Part shown: one piece after another, positions 1 to 8,079 of the stretch | Numbering within the stretch: the first letter of the stretch is position 1 | Layout: every line of letters starts with the position of its first letter | DNA from: Natronolimnohabitans sp. A-GB9 | GTDB taxonomy: Archaea; Halobacteriota; Halobacteria; Halobacteriales; Natrialbaceae | Length of the DNA: 64,000 nt | Direction of reading: 5' to 3' | Assembly (NCBI RefSeq): GCF_030848565.1 | Contig: NZ_JAVDDV010000005.1 | Span: 124,001 to 188,000, forward strand | Notes under the pieces: generated by a model | Seen by the model: only the letters and a program-made list of their open reading frames with translations | Told to the model about the DNA's origin: nothing | Database searches by the model: none | Position numbers and translations under genes: made by a program

Positions 1-719
1 GGCCCCGGCGAATTCGGACGTTTGCAGAGCCGTTCGACGACTACGATCGACGAACGGACCAACACTTCTCCGAACTCAACGTCACCGACCACGGCGACGT
101 CCGCGCGTGGGACGACACTGCTGAGTACCTCGAGTATCTCGAGAGCACGCTGCGAAGCGTCGTCTGGGACGACGCCGTCCCGCTGCTGCTGGGCGGTGAA
201 CACACCGTCACGCTGGCCGGCGTCCGCGCCGTCGAACCCGAGGTAGTCGTCTGTCTCGACGCCCACCTCGACCTCTATGAGGGATACGACGGCAACGAGT
301 TCTCCCACGCCTCGGTGATGCGTCGCATCCTCGAGGTCGACAGTGTCGAGGAGATCGTCCTGCTTGGCATCCGAACGGGAAGCGAGCCGGAGTGGGAACG
401 AGCGAGCCACGACGACGTGACGGTCGTCGAGCCCGAAGACGTCGCCGACTGGTCGGCAACGCGACTCGAGGACCGCGAGGTCTACCTGAGCGTCGACATC
501 GACGCCGCCGATCCCGCCTACGCGCCGGGAACGGGAACGATGGAACCGTTTGGCCTCGAACCCCGTGAGATGCGCGACGTCGTCCGCGACGTAGCACCGC
601 AGGCGAGCGGGTTCGACGTCGTCGAGGTCAACGACCGCGACGACGGACAGACCGCGTCACTCGCCGGGAAACTTCTCCGGGAGTTCGTCTTCGAACGCGC
701 TGTCGCGGACTCGGGCTGA
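1..719 (+). CDS. speB: Agmatinase/ureohydrolase, 5'-truncated by window edge
   Basis: This is the C-terminal part of a ureohydrolase. The reading frame is open from base 3, giving 238 visible residues, and the start lies outside the window. It most likely hydrolyses agmatine to putrescine and urea in the cytosol, using a binuclear manganese centre. The family's metal motifs are visible: GGEHTVT (visible residues 64-70), DAHLD (86-90) and SVDIDAADP (163-171). In haloarchaea this gene commonly follows the gene for translation factor aIF5A; that neighbour is not in view. The stop is followed within a few bases by a palindromic repeat of family C. Arginase or another ureohydrolase specificity cannot be excluded from motifs alone. 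Confidence 0.9.
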   Translation, partial: PRRIRTFAEPFDDYDRRTDQHFSELNVTDHGDVRAWDDTAEYLEYLESTLRSVVWDDAVPLLLGGEHTVTLAGVRAVEPEVVVCLDAHLDLYEGYDGNEFSHASVMRRILEVDSVEEIVLLGIRTGSEPEWERASHDDVTVVEPEDVADWSATRLEDREVYLSVDIDAADPAYAPGTGTMEPFGLEPREMRDVVRDVAPQASGFDVVEVNDRDDGQTASLAGKLLREFVFERAVADSG

Positions 720-722
720 CAC

Positions 723-809
723 TAGTGGCGGTCCACGCCTGAACTGATGGGTCGGATCCTGCGGTGTCGTCCGATTCGACCCATCAGTCGACGATTGGAA
801 CGGTACTAG
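723..809. repeat. Intergenic palindromic repeat, family C, copy 1
   Basis: An 87-base element bounded by ACTAGT-like ends. Its core is a 13-base stem, CTGATGGGTCGRA pairing with TTCGACCCATCAG, around a loop. Close copies occur at 31266-31350 and 32247-32336, with a degraded one at 32331-32400. It lies directly behind the agmatinase stop, so it may also work as a terminator hairpin. Confidence 0.85.
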
Positions 810-865
810 AAGCCATCAGGTCACCGACATCCCGCTGTCTCCCGTCTCGTCTCACCAACAGCGAG

Positions 866-1696
866 TCACGCGACCGCCGAGACGACGTATCCGAGGGCGA
901 TCATGGCTCCACCGAGACCGGCCTGTTTGAGCGCGAGCGACCGCAACTGCGACTCTCGTTTCTCGAGGGTACCGACCACGACGGTCGGACGGTCGCCGCC
1001 GGAGCGTTGCAGGACGGGCCCGTCGCGCGTCTCCGCCAGTTCGCCCTCGATTGCGATCTCGTCGCCGTTGTCGACGACGGTCGCCTGATACCGGTCCGGA
1101 CTCAGCGAGTTCCCGCCGATACTGAGCGAGAGGTTCGGATCGCCCAGCACGCCGTTCGTCCCGATCAGCCGGAGTCGTTCTAAGACCTTCGTCAATGGGT
1201 CTGGCTCGCCGAGTCGAACGTCGGTCTCGGGCTCGCCCAACTCGAGGGCGGAGTCGTCGAACGGATCGAACGAATCGGCCGATTGGTGACCGTCGTCACC
1301 CGCGTCCGGGAGGGTGTCGCCGTCGATCCGAACGTATCTCCCGCCGTGGCGGACGTCGAACTCACCGACGGCCAGTCCGCCGTCGGCAGTTCTCCACCGA
1401 GAGCGGCCGTTGCGGCCGCCCGAGACGTGGCGACGGACGCGCCAGGCGACGAGCGCCGGCCTGGCGGTCCCGTCGATCACGCCCTCGGGTGGCTCCCGCC
1501 GCGGCGCCGCGGGTTCGACGGTCGACACCGGTCCGGAGACGGTCGTCGCGTCACCGGCGGCCCCCGTCTCGACGGCCGGGGCTGTCTCACGGACTGCCGC
1601 GTACCGGCCGTACGTCTTGTACGCCTGGTAGAAGGCGGCGAATCCGAACAGTACGAGAGCCAGCGGGACGATCGCCGGGACGTCGAACGGAATCAT
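866..1696 (-). CDS. GIDE-domain-like membrane protein
   Basis: A 276-residue protein with a transmembrane helix near residues 5-25 and a second hydrophobic helix at the extreme C-terminus. Between them is a GIDE-like region: a GTARP turn, a W-R-T-A-D segment followed by acidic beta strands, and a long soluble loop. GIDE is the non-RING part of the eukaryotic MULAN ubiquitin ligase and also occurs in prokaryotic membrane proteins of unknown role; no ligase activity is implied here. The ATG at 1696 is chosen because the first helix follows at once; an upstream extension to 1753 has no hydrophobic or conserved sequence. It is on the same strand as the acetamidase-family gene, 184 bases downstream of it. 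Confidence 0.7.
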   Translation of the reverse strand: MIPFDVPAIVPLALVLFGFAAFYQAYKTYGRYAAVRETAPAVETGAAGDATTVSGPVSTVEPAAPRREPPEGVIDGTARPALVAWRVRRHVSGGRNGRSRWRTADGGLAVGEFDVRHGGRYVRIDGDTLPDAGDDGHQSADSFDPFDDSALELGEPETDVRLGEPDPLTKVLERLRLIGTNGVLGDPNLSLSIGGNSLSPDRYQATVVDNGDEIAIEGELAETRDGPVLQRSGGDRPTVVVGTLEKRESQLRSLALKQAGLGGAMIALGYVVSAVA

Positions 1697-1880
1697 ATCG
1701 GAACTGGTCAACGAAGTGTAATAAAACGTCGTATCCGTCGTCGAACGGACCACGTCCCCATCGCGTCCCGGCTCAGCGGTTTTGCGCCGTCGCCTCGAGC
1801 GACCGTATGGGCGCGACCGCCACCGAACCGTAAACGACAGTCCTCGTTCATCGCGACGTTTCGGTCAGACACCGACAGTA

Positions 1881-2804
1881 TCAGAACGGTTCGGAGAGGT
1901 ACGCCTTGGGCACCGCGTTGCGAACCGTCACCAGCGGGTCGACGACCTGGCTGATCTCGAGGCCGCCGACCAGACTCGAGAACATGTAGGCGTCGGTCTC
2001 GTCGACCCCGTGTTCGGCCGCCAGCAGTTCGATCGCGTCCCGATTGGCCAGTTCGCAGGCCGCTTCGAGCGTCTCGGCACTCGCGACCGTCTTCCAGGCG
2101 TCGTCGGTCTCGATCAGTGGCCGCGCGACGTCGACGTCGGTCGCACCGCCGTCGATTACCTCGACGGTTACGTCGATCTCGGTGGCGATCTCGCCACCGG
2201 TGCCACACATCTCACCGTCGGCCATCGCGGCCTTGCAGTCGCCCATCGCGAACATCGCACCGTCCTGGAAGACGGGGAAGTAGATCGCGTTCCCCCCAGT
2301 CACGTCGGTCGTATCGAGGTTCCCGCCGTGGTCGTGGGGGACGAGCGTCGTATGCGACTCGGACGCGGGAGCGACGCCGATCGTCCCGATGACGGGTTCG
2401 ATCGGCACCTCGAGACCCGTGTTGCTGAACTCGAGCGTATCGCCGTCCGCGTCGACAGGGGCCATCCGCGTGCGGGGCGCTTCGATCTCGTCGTGACCGT
2501 CGAGCAGGCCGAAGCCGTCGATGGTGACCACACGGCCCTGGTCTTCCGCGAGTCGGATCTCCTCGAGTTCGATCCGCAAGACGTCGCCGGGATCGGCCTC
2601 CGCGACCGCGATGGGTCCCGTCGCGGCGTTTACCTCCTCGGGGATCGACTCGATCACGTCCGACTCGTCCTGGACGGCCCCATCGAGGCTGTCTCGCGTC
2701 TCGATCGTTAGCTCCGTTCCCGACTCCACTGTGGCGATCGGCTCGAGATCGGGGGAGAACTCGTAGATAGCACCGTCCTCGTCGGTAATCGTTCGACGTG
2801 CCAT
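1881..2804 (-). CDS. Acetamidase/formamidase family protein
   Basis: A 307-residue soluble enzyme of the FmdA/AmdA family, which hydrolyses short-chain amides to ammonia and the carboxylic acid. Family features visible are the central G-T-I-G-V-A-P segment, the following P-x-D-H-G-G-N-L-D metal-binding stretch, the F-Q-D-G-A-M-F-A-M-G-D segment and the C-terminal part rich in acidic residues. The length fits the shorter prokaryotic members of about 300 residues. The ATG at 2804 begins MARRTI; five further codons upstream add nothing recognisable. The true substrate (formamide, acetamide or another amide) cannot be read from sequence. It may supply nitrogen, but no urea or nitrogen-regulation gene lies next to it. 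Confidence 0.88.
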   Translation of the reverse strand: MARRTITDEDGAIYEFSPDLEPIATVESGTELTIETRDSLDGAVQDESDVIESIPEEVNAATGPIAVAEADPGDVLRIELEEIRLAEDQGRVVTIDGFGLLDGHDEIEAPRTRMAPVDADGDTLEFSNTGLEVPIEPVIGTIGVAPASESHTTLVPHDHGGNLDTTDVTGGNAIYFPVFQDGAMFAMGDCKAAMADGEMCGTGGEIATEIDVTVEVIDGGATDVDVARPLIETDDAWKTVASAETLEAACELANRDAIELLAAEHGVDETDAYMFSSLVGGLEISQVVDPLVTVRNAVPKAYLSEPF

Positions 2805-2937
2805 ACGACGATCTATCAACGGCCAAGATGGTAAAACGATCCCCCGATCGATCGGTTCGTCGTGCGGTCGTCGACACGAAGCCGGCCTCGGCGATCAGCA
2901 TCCGTGAGAGTCACGAGCGGCGAGTAGTGTCCCCTAC

Positions 2938-2949
2938 TGTTTTACTTAT
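2938..2949 (+). promoter_or_regulatory. TATA box for the universal stress protein gene
   Basis: The sequence TGTTTTACTTAT is centred about 26 bases before the ATG at 2971. This is the spacing expected for a leaderless haloarchaeal transcript. Confidence 0.55.
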
Positions 2950-2970
2950 GTGCTACGTACTACCAAATGT

Positions 2971-3465
2971 ATGTTCGGTAACATTCTCGTTCCGACGGAT
3001 GGAAGCGAGGCGTCAGAACGAGCGGTTCCATACGCCGCCGAGTTGGCCGAGCGGTTCGACGCGACGTTGTATCCGATGTATATCGTCGACACCGACGCGC
3101 TCAGTCACGCACTGGGCTCCGAGCAGGTCGATCGACTCGATACGGGACAGTTCGGCGAGATGACGGAGATCCACGAACGAGCTGCCGAAGCGATCGAACG
3201 TGTCCGCGATCACATCGACAGCGAATCGATCGACGTCGATCCGGTCATCGAGGCTGGCGTCCCGTACAAGGAGATCACGTCTTTCGCCGCGGAGAACGAT
3301 ATCGACCTCATCGTGATGACCTCTCGCGGTCGCGGTGGCGTTACACGCGCGTTGCTTGGTAGCGTCACCGAACGCGTCACCCGAAACACACCTGTGCCAG
3401 TGATGGTCGTCGATACGGAGGACGACGCTTACGAGGTGGCTGAGCCTGCGGTCGAGCCAGCCTGA
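2971..3465 (+). CDS. Universal stress protein, UspA family
   Basis: A 164-residue cytosolic UspA-fold protein. It opens with the typical N-I-L-V-P-T-D-G-S strand-loop and ends with the ATP-loop pattern SRGRGGVTRALLGSVTERV, where the glycines and final Ser/Thr bind nucleotide in ATP-binding Usps. The leading Gly of the usual G-x2-G loop is Thr here, which may weaken ATP binding. The ATG at 2971 is chosen because it begins MFGNILVPTDG and sits 26 bases after a TATA box. A paralogue with the same middle segment GQFGEMTE lies at 44755-45210. Usps modulate stress survival by unclear means. It is monocistronic, with a 364-base gap after it. Confidence 0.93.
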   Translation: MFGNILVPTDGSEASERAVPYAAELAERFDATLYPMYIVDTDALSHALGSEQVDRLDTGQFGEMTEIHERAAEAIERVRDHIDSESIDVDPVIEAGVPYKEITSFAAENDIDLIVMTSRGRGGVTRALLGSVTERVTRNTPVPVMVVDTEDDAYEVAEPAVEPA

Positions 3466-3829
3466 GACGGACTGCCGGACGTCGATACTGGTGCGACCCG
3501 ACTGCCCTGAGGTGGGGGTATCGGTATCCGGCACATCCTCGTGTCAGTGTCAGTGGCGAGACTGTCTCCTCAATGAACCAACACTCGAATGTGAGCAACG
3601 ATCGAACGAGGCGAACCGACGTCACGTCGGACAGTCCCTTGCATGTTCATGGCACACATTGATGCGGAGAATGAGTGGAGAAATCCCCTGTTAATGGGTC
3701 CCCTGATTCGTTCGTCCGGACGGCCGACGTCGTATCAGTGCGGTTCGCGAGGACTGTCGATTCGGCCGAACAGTCACCGGGAACGGACAGTAACGACGGT
3801 CGAATCACTACCTGTCGGAGGGGTCGGCG
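3466..3829. other. Noncoding gap upstream of the oxidase gene
   Basis: No convincing gene is seen in these 364 bases. The only strong signal is GGAGGGG at 3817-3823, a Shine-Dalgarno sequence about 7 bases before the oxidase ATG. That implies a leadered transcript whose promoter lies somewhere in this gap. Confidence 0.5.
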
Positions 3830-6286
3830 ATGAGTGACCTTCCGCCGATGACGTCGATTAAACGGTGGTTAGTCACGACCAATCACAAGGACGTCGGGAT
3901 TCTCTATCTCGCGACGTCGCTGTTTTTCCTCCTGCTCGGTGGCGTCCTCGCACTCCTGTTCCGGGCCCACCTGTGGGAAGCCGGTGGGACGGGACTGCTC
4001 TCGGCCGACGAGTTCAATCAGTCGGTCTCGGCTCACGGGCTGTTGATGGTGTTTTGGTTCCTTTCGCCGATTGCGACGGGGTTCGCGAACTACTTCGTTC
4101 CGCTGCAGATCGGGGCGAAAGACCTCGCATTCCCGCGGCTGAACGCCATGAGTTACTGGTTCTACCTGTTCTCGGGACTCCTGTTTGCGGTCTCGTTTTT
4201 CCAGGGACGGACGTTCGCCGGCGGGTGGACGATGTACGCGCCGCTGAACGTGCCGATGTACACGCCCGCGATGGAGGCGACGACCGGCGGCAACGGAACG
4301 ATCCTCGCGTTGATTCTGTTCGTCTTCTCGATCACGATCGGGACGGTCAACTTCATCACGACGATCCATCGCTCGCGTGCAGAGGGGCTGGGACTCTGGA
4401 ATATGCCCCTTTTCACCTGGTCGTGGCTGCTGACCGTCTGGATGATGCTGTTTGCGTTCGCCGCGTTACTGGCCGCGTTGCTGTTACAGGCGACCGATCG
4501 TGTCTTCTTGACGCAGTATTTGGCAACCGATCAGGGCTCGAGTCTGTTGTGGGCACACCTGTTCTGGTTCTTCGGCCATCCGGAGGTGTACATCGTCTTC
4601 TTCCCTGCCCTGGGGATCATGTTCGAGACGTTCCAGACGTTTACGGGACGTCGTCTGGTCGGCCGGAAGTGGGTCATCATCGCGATGGTCCTGGTGGCCG
4701 TCCAGTCTTTCCTGGTCTGGATGCATCACATGTTCCTGACGACGATCAACTTAGAGATCAAGACGCTGATGATGGCGACGACCATCGGGATCTCGTTACC
4801 GTTCGACCTGATGGTCTTTGCGTTGATCTACACGATGGTCAAGGGACGGGTTCGGTTCACGACGCCGTTTCTCTTCGCACTCGGTGCGCTCGTCTTGTTC
4901 ATCCTGGGCGGGATCACCGGAGTGTTCCTGGGTGCGGTCGTGCTCGACTACGAGTTCCGTGGCACCTACTGGGTCGTCGCCCACTTCCACTACGTGATGG
5001 TCTCGGGGGTCACTGCCCTGATCGGCGGCCTCTACTACTGGTGGCCGAAGATCTCCGGAAAGATGTACTCCGAGACGCTCGGGAAACTCAACTTCGCTGT
5101 CTACTTCGTTGGCTTCAACATGTTGTACTTCCCGCTGTTTCTCGCCTGGGAGACCCCACGCCGTGTCTTCCACTTCAGTGAGGGCATGGAGATCTACCAC
5201 CAGGTCGCGACCGTCGGCGCGTTCGTCCTCGGCGCGTCGTTCCTGATCATGTTCTATACGTTCGCCAAAAGCTGGGTCTCCGGTCCCGAAGCACCGGACA
5301 ACCCGTGGGAGTTCGCCCGTACCGCCGAGTGGGCGACGAACTCGCCGCCGCCACTCGAGAACTGGGGAGGACGTCCCAGCTACGCCAGTGGTCGCCTCGA
5401 GTTCGTCGACTCGGAAACAGCGACCGACGGCGGCGTGGCGACCGCCGAAGTGAGTCAGGAAGAACACGCTGACCACGCCAGCATCTGGCCGCTCGGAATC
5501 GGGTTCGGGATGTTCGTCTTTTTCCTCGGCCTGTCGGGCATCACGCCCTATATGGTCGAGTTCGCGGAGGGGACCGGGACGGCCCCCGACGGACTCGTCG
5601 GTACCGGTGCCGAGCAGAACGTGCTGTATCCCGTGTTGACGGTCCTCGGCGTTGTGATCCTCGGATATACGCTGTTCAAGTACGGGCGTGAGGAGTTCGT
5701 CGCCCCCGAGCTGGCGATCGCCGAACGCTGGCCGTTCGAAGGCGTTGGAACCACGAAACTCGGCGTCTGGGTCTTCCTGGCTTCCGACGTCGTCGTCTTC
5801 GGTGCCGTGATCGGCGCATACATTTTCATGCGCCTACACATGGGCTGGGGCGAGTGGACGACGGTTCCCTTTGCCTCCTGGCCCGGCCTGCTCAACACCT
5901 ACGTGTTGCTCACCTCGAGTTTCACCGTCGTCCTCGCGCTCGTCTTCGCCGAGCGCCAGAACAAGAAGGGGCTGCTCGGTGCGCTCGGTGCGACGTTACT
6001 GCTCGGCCTGACGTTCATGGGCGTCAAAGCCTACGAGTACAGCGTGAAGTTCGCCGACGGCGAGTACTGGTGGTACGGCCTCGAGTACTCGATCTACTAC
6101 GTCACGACCGGCCTACACGCGCTACACGTGCTCTTAGGCTTGCTGATCGCCGTGTTCATGATCTACCGGGTCGCGAGTATCGACGCCTACCTCGAGGATC
6201 ACCGTCCAGTGGAGTTCTTCGGACTCTACTGGCACTTCGTCGACATCGTCTGGGTCTTCCTCTTCCCGCTGTTCTACCTGATGTAG
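3830..6286 (+). CDS. coxAC: Fused cytochrome c oxidase subunits I and III
   Basis: An 818-residue integral membrane haem-copper oxidase that reduces oxygen to water and pumps protons. Residues 1 to about 490 are subunit I: haem a ligands His69 and His387, haem a3 ligand His385, CuB ligands His250, His299 and His300, and the HPEVY loop with Glu252 and Tyr254. After an acidic linker (about 490-550), subunit III follows with seven or so helices, as in SoxM-like archaeal fusions. The D-channel Asp98 is present. In an ungapped alignment by eye with A-type enzymes, the K-channel Lys position is Met328 and its Thr partner Phe325. A strong ribosome-binding site (3817-3823) fixes the start. No subunit II gene is nearby, so it must be encoded elsewhere. 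Confidence 0.95.
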   Translation: MSDLPPMTSIKRWLVTTNHKDVGILYLATSLFFLLLGGVLALLFRAHLWEAGGTGLLSADEFNQSVSAHGLLMVFWFLSPIATGFANYFVPLQIGAKDLAFPRLNAMSYWFYLFSGLLFAVSFFQGRTFAGGWTMYAPLNVPMYTPAMEATTGGNGTILALILFVFSITIGTVNFITTIHRSRAEGLGLWNMPLFTWSWLLTVWMMLFAFAALLAALLLQATDRVFLTQYLATDQGSSLLWAHLFWFFGHPEVYIVFFPALGIMFETFQTFTGRRLVGRKWVIIAMVLVAVQSFLVWMHHMFLTTINLEIKTLMMATTIGISLPFDLMVFALIYTMVKGRVRFTTPFLFALGALVLFILGGITGVFLGAVVLDYEFRGTYWVVAHFHYVMVSGVTALIGGLYYWWPKISGKMYSETLGKLNFAVYFVGFNMLYFPLFLAWETPRRVFHFSEGMEIYHQVATVGAFVLGASFLIMFYTFAKSWVSGPEAPDNPWEFARTAEWATNSPPPLENWGGRPSYASGRLEFVDSETATDGGVATAEVSQEEHADHASIWPLGIGFGMFVFFLGLSGITPYMVEFAEGTGTAPDGLVGTGAEQNVLYPVLTVLGVVILGYTLFKYGREEFVAPELAIAERWPFEGVGTTKLGVWVFLASDVVVFGAVIGAYIFMRLHMGWGEWTTVPFASWPGLLNTYVLLTSSFTVVLALVFAERQNKKGLLGALGATLLLGLTFMGVKAYEYSVKFADGEYWWYGLEYSIYYVTTGLHALHVLLGLLIAVFMIYRVASIDAYLEDHRPVEFFGLYWHFVDIVWVFLFPLFYLM

Positions 6287-6392
6287 GCGGGCTTTCGCCG
6301 TCGTTTCGACCCGGCATCGTTCGCCGTCGGTTCGATCCGATATCGGATCACAACCGGTCGGATACAAGGGCGTCGCCGAGCAACCTCGAGCC

Positions 6393-7160
6393 ATGGAGCT
6401 CTCGGAATTCGTCGATCGACTCGACGACGAGCTGCGAACCGACGACTACGCCGACCTCGATGCCAGTGCCAACGGCCTGCAGGTCGGGCCGGACGAGGCT
6501 GACGTCGAGCACGTCGCCTTCGCCGCCGACGGCGTCGAGGCGACGTTCCGGCGGGCGATCGACGCCGGCGCGGACGCCCTCGTTACCCACCACGGGATCT
6601 CGTGGGGCGGCTTCGACCACGTCACCGGCCGTACATACGACCGGCTCGCGCCGCTGATCGAGAACGACCTCGCGCTGTACGTCTCTCATCTCCCACTCGA
6701 CGGCCACCAAGAGCTGGGGAACGCCGCCGGCGTCGCCGACGTCCTCGAACTCGAGGCCTGCGAGCCCTTCGGCGAACTCGGCCCCGAGTACATCGGCCAG
6801 CGCGGGACCGCACGCGAGCCCTACGCGATCGATGACCTTCGCGATCGACTCGAGTCGACTCTCGAGACCGGCGGGCAGTCGGTCCAGACCCTCGAGTTCG
6901 GGCCCGAGGAGATCGAGGAGATCGCGATCGTCACCGGCAGCGGGACGGACTGGCTCGACGAGGCCGTCGACGCCGGCGCCGACACACTGGTGACTGGTGA
7001 GGGCAAACAGAAAGTCTACCACGAGGCTCGGGAAGCCGGGATCAACGTCGTGTTGGCGGGCCACTACGCGACCGAGACCTTCGGTGTCCGGTCGCTACAG
7101 GAACTGGTCGAGGGGTGGGGTCTCGAGACGACGTACTTCGAGGTTCCGACCGGACTCTGA
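6393..7160 (+). CDS. NIF3-like dinuclear metal-centre protein
   Basis: A 255-residue member of the NIF3 / GTP cyclohydrolase I type 2 family. Metal ligands are visible in THHG (His66, His67), in S-H-L-P-L-D (His99, Asp103) and near the C-terminus in G-H-Y-A-T-E. The fold binds two divalent metals and forms toroidal hexamers in known structures. The cellular reaction is not settled; some members are annotated as GTP cyclohydrolases, others as metal chaperones. The length is that of the compact archaeal form without an inserted PII-like domain. It lies 106 bases downstream of the oxidase gene on the same strand, probably with its own promoter, and is followed by a family B repeat. Confidence 0.92.
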   Translation: MELSEFVDRLDDELRTDDYADLDASANGLQVGPDEADVEHVAFAADGVEATFRRAIDAGADALVTHHGISWGGFDHVTGRTYDRLAPLIENDLALYVSHLPLDGHQELGNAAGVADVLELEACEPFGELGPEYIGQRGTAREPYAIDDLRDRLESTLETGGQSVQTLEFGPEEIEEIAIVTGSGTDWLDEAVDAGADTLVTGEGKQKVYHEAREAGINVVLAGHYATETFGVRSLQELVEGWGLETTYFEVPTGL

Positions 7161-7175
7161 TCGGTTCGAAAGGAC

Positions 7176-7260
7176 TGATACAGTCTCCTGTCATCAATTA
7201 CCGCCGATCGCTGACCCCGTCGTGGCGATCGGCGGGAACCCGTTACAGCAGTCCGTATGA
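7176..7260. repeat. Intergenic palindromic repeat, family B
   Basis: An 85-base element with outer inverted repeats, TGATACAGTCTCCTGT against the complement of ACAGCAGTCCGTATGA. An inner stem is formed by CCGCCGATCGC and GGCGATCGGCGG (subfamily B1). It sits between convergent genes, 15 bases after the NIF3 stop. Confidence 0.85.
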
Positions 7261-7307
7261 AACGCAGGCGCCGGCGAGAACGGCCCCGTCACCCGCCATC
7301 TCTCCTC

Positions 7308-7808
7308 TCAGATCACGCCCAATAGCGAGACGCCGAACACCGAGGCGACGACCAACAGTACCGTCCAGACACCGATCCCGACGGTCATCCAGCCGGCCGT
7401 GAGACGGGCGGAGCTTCCGGCGAGCAACGCGGCGAGTGTAGCGATGTGGACGCCGGTGAGAACCGGCGCACCGAAAGAGAGTCCGGGGAGCCCGTATCGC
7501 TCCCACAGTCGCCGCGCTCTCGCGTACCGGTCGCGCGAATCCGTGTCGGCGTCCGACCGGCGGCGGCGCCACCACGTCGTGAGACGCTGGTGGGCCGCGA
7601 TGAGTGCGTACACCGAAACGACGTTGCCGGCAAAGGCGACGAGCCCCGTCACGAGTGGGTCGAGTCCGAGGCCGATTGCGATGGGAACGACGACGAGAAT
7701 CTCGACGATCGGAATCGCCGCGAAGACGAACACCAGCGCGTACTGGAGGACGCCGCCGGCGTCCTCGAGTATCGATCCTACGTCGAGGGCAGCCTGTGTA
7801 AGGGTCAT
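7308..7808 (-). CDS. Small multidrug export protein family
   Basis: A 166-residue membrane protein with about four hydrophobic helices. The pattern I-P-I-V-E-I-L-V-V-V-P-I-A-I-G-L-G-L (residues 32-49), followed by a G-N-V helix, matches the small multi-drug export family (Sm_multidrug_ex). An arginine-rich cytoplasmic loop (about residues 75-105) precedes a G-L-P-G-L-S-F-G-A-P re-entrant-like motif and the last helix. Despite the family name, no drug substrate is established for haloarchaeal members. Its upstream region is occupied by a family A repeat starting 16 bases away, so its promoter must lie in or beyond that element. Confidence 0.85.
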   Translation of the reverse strand: MTLTQAALDVGSILEDAGGVLQYALVFVFAAIPIVEILVVVPIAIGLGLDPLVTGLVAFAGNVVSVYALIAAHQRLTTWWRRRRSDADTDSRDRYARARRLWERYGLPGLSFGAPVLTGVHIATLAALLAGSSARLTAGWMTVGIGVWTVLLVVASVFGVSLLGVI

Positions 7809-7823
7809 CTCTCGTCGTCGGTC

Positions 7824-7935
7824 TTATACTACCGGACAACAGTCAGTAGCCATCCGATCGCGTCGCGACGCCTGTCGTCCCGCGAGGGCGTCTCGAGTTC
7901 GATCGGTGTGTACAGCACGTTGTCCGGCAGTATAA
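7824..7935. repeat. Intergenic palindromic repeat, family A (subfamily A1)
   Basis: A 112-base element with inverted ends TTATACTACCGGACAACA and the complement of GTTGTCCGGCAGTATAA. Its interior shares the GACGCCTGTCGTC...TCTCGAGT...CGATCGGTGTGTA pattern with the element at 29459-29570, which is in the opposite orientation. Here it lies 5' of a gene rather than 3'. Confidence 0.85.
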
Positions 7936-8079
7936 GTACGGTGTCGTCGTGCCATAGGCATCTTCCAGTCAAATACGTACCGCTCGTCGGCTGGACGGAC
8001 CTCGACGAACGTCGGTTCGTTCGTGTGGAGCATATGCACGCCGTAGGGTCAACACCCTCGAGTGCGGAACCAGGGGTAA

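Noticed and set aside
764-1183. Frame starting in the family C repeat
   Set aside because: It begins inside a repeat and is antisense to the GIDE-like gene.
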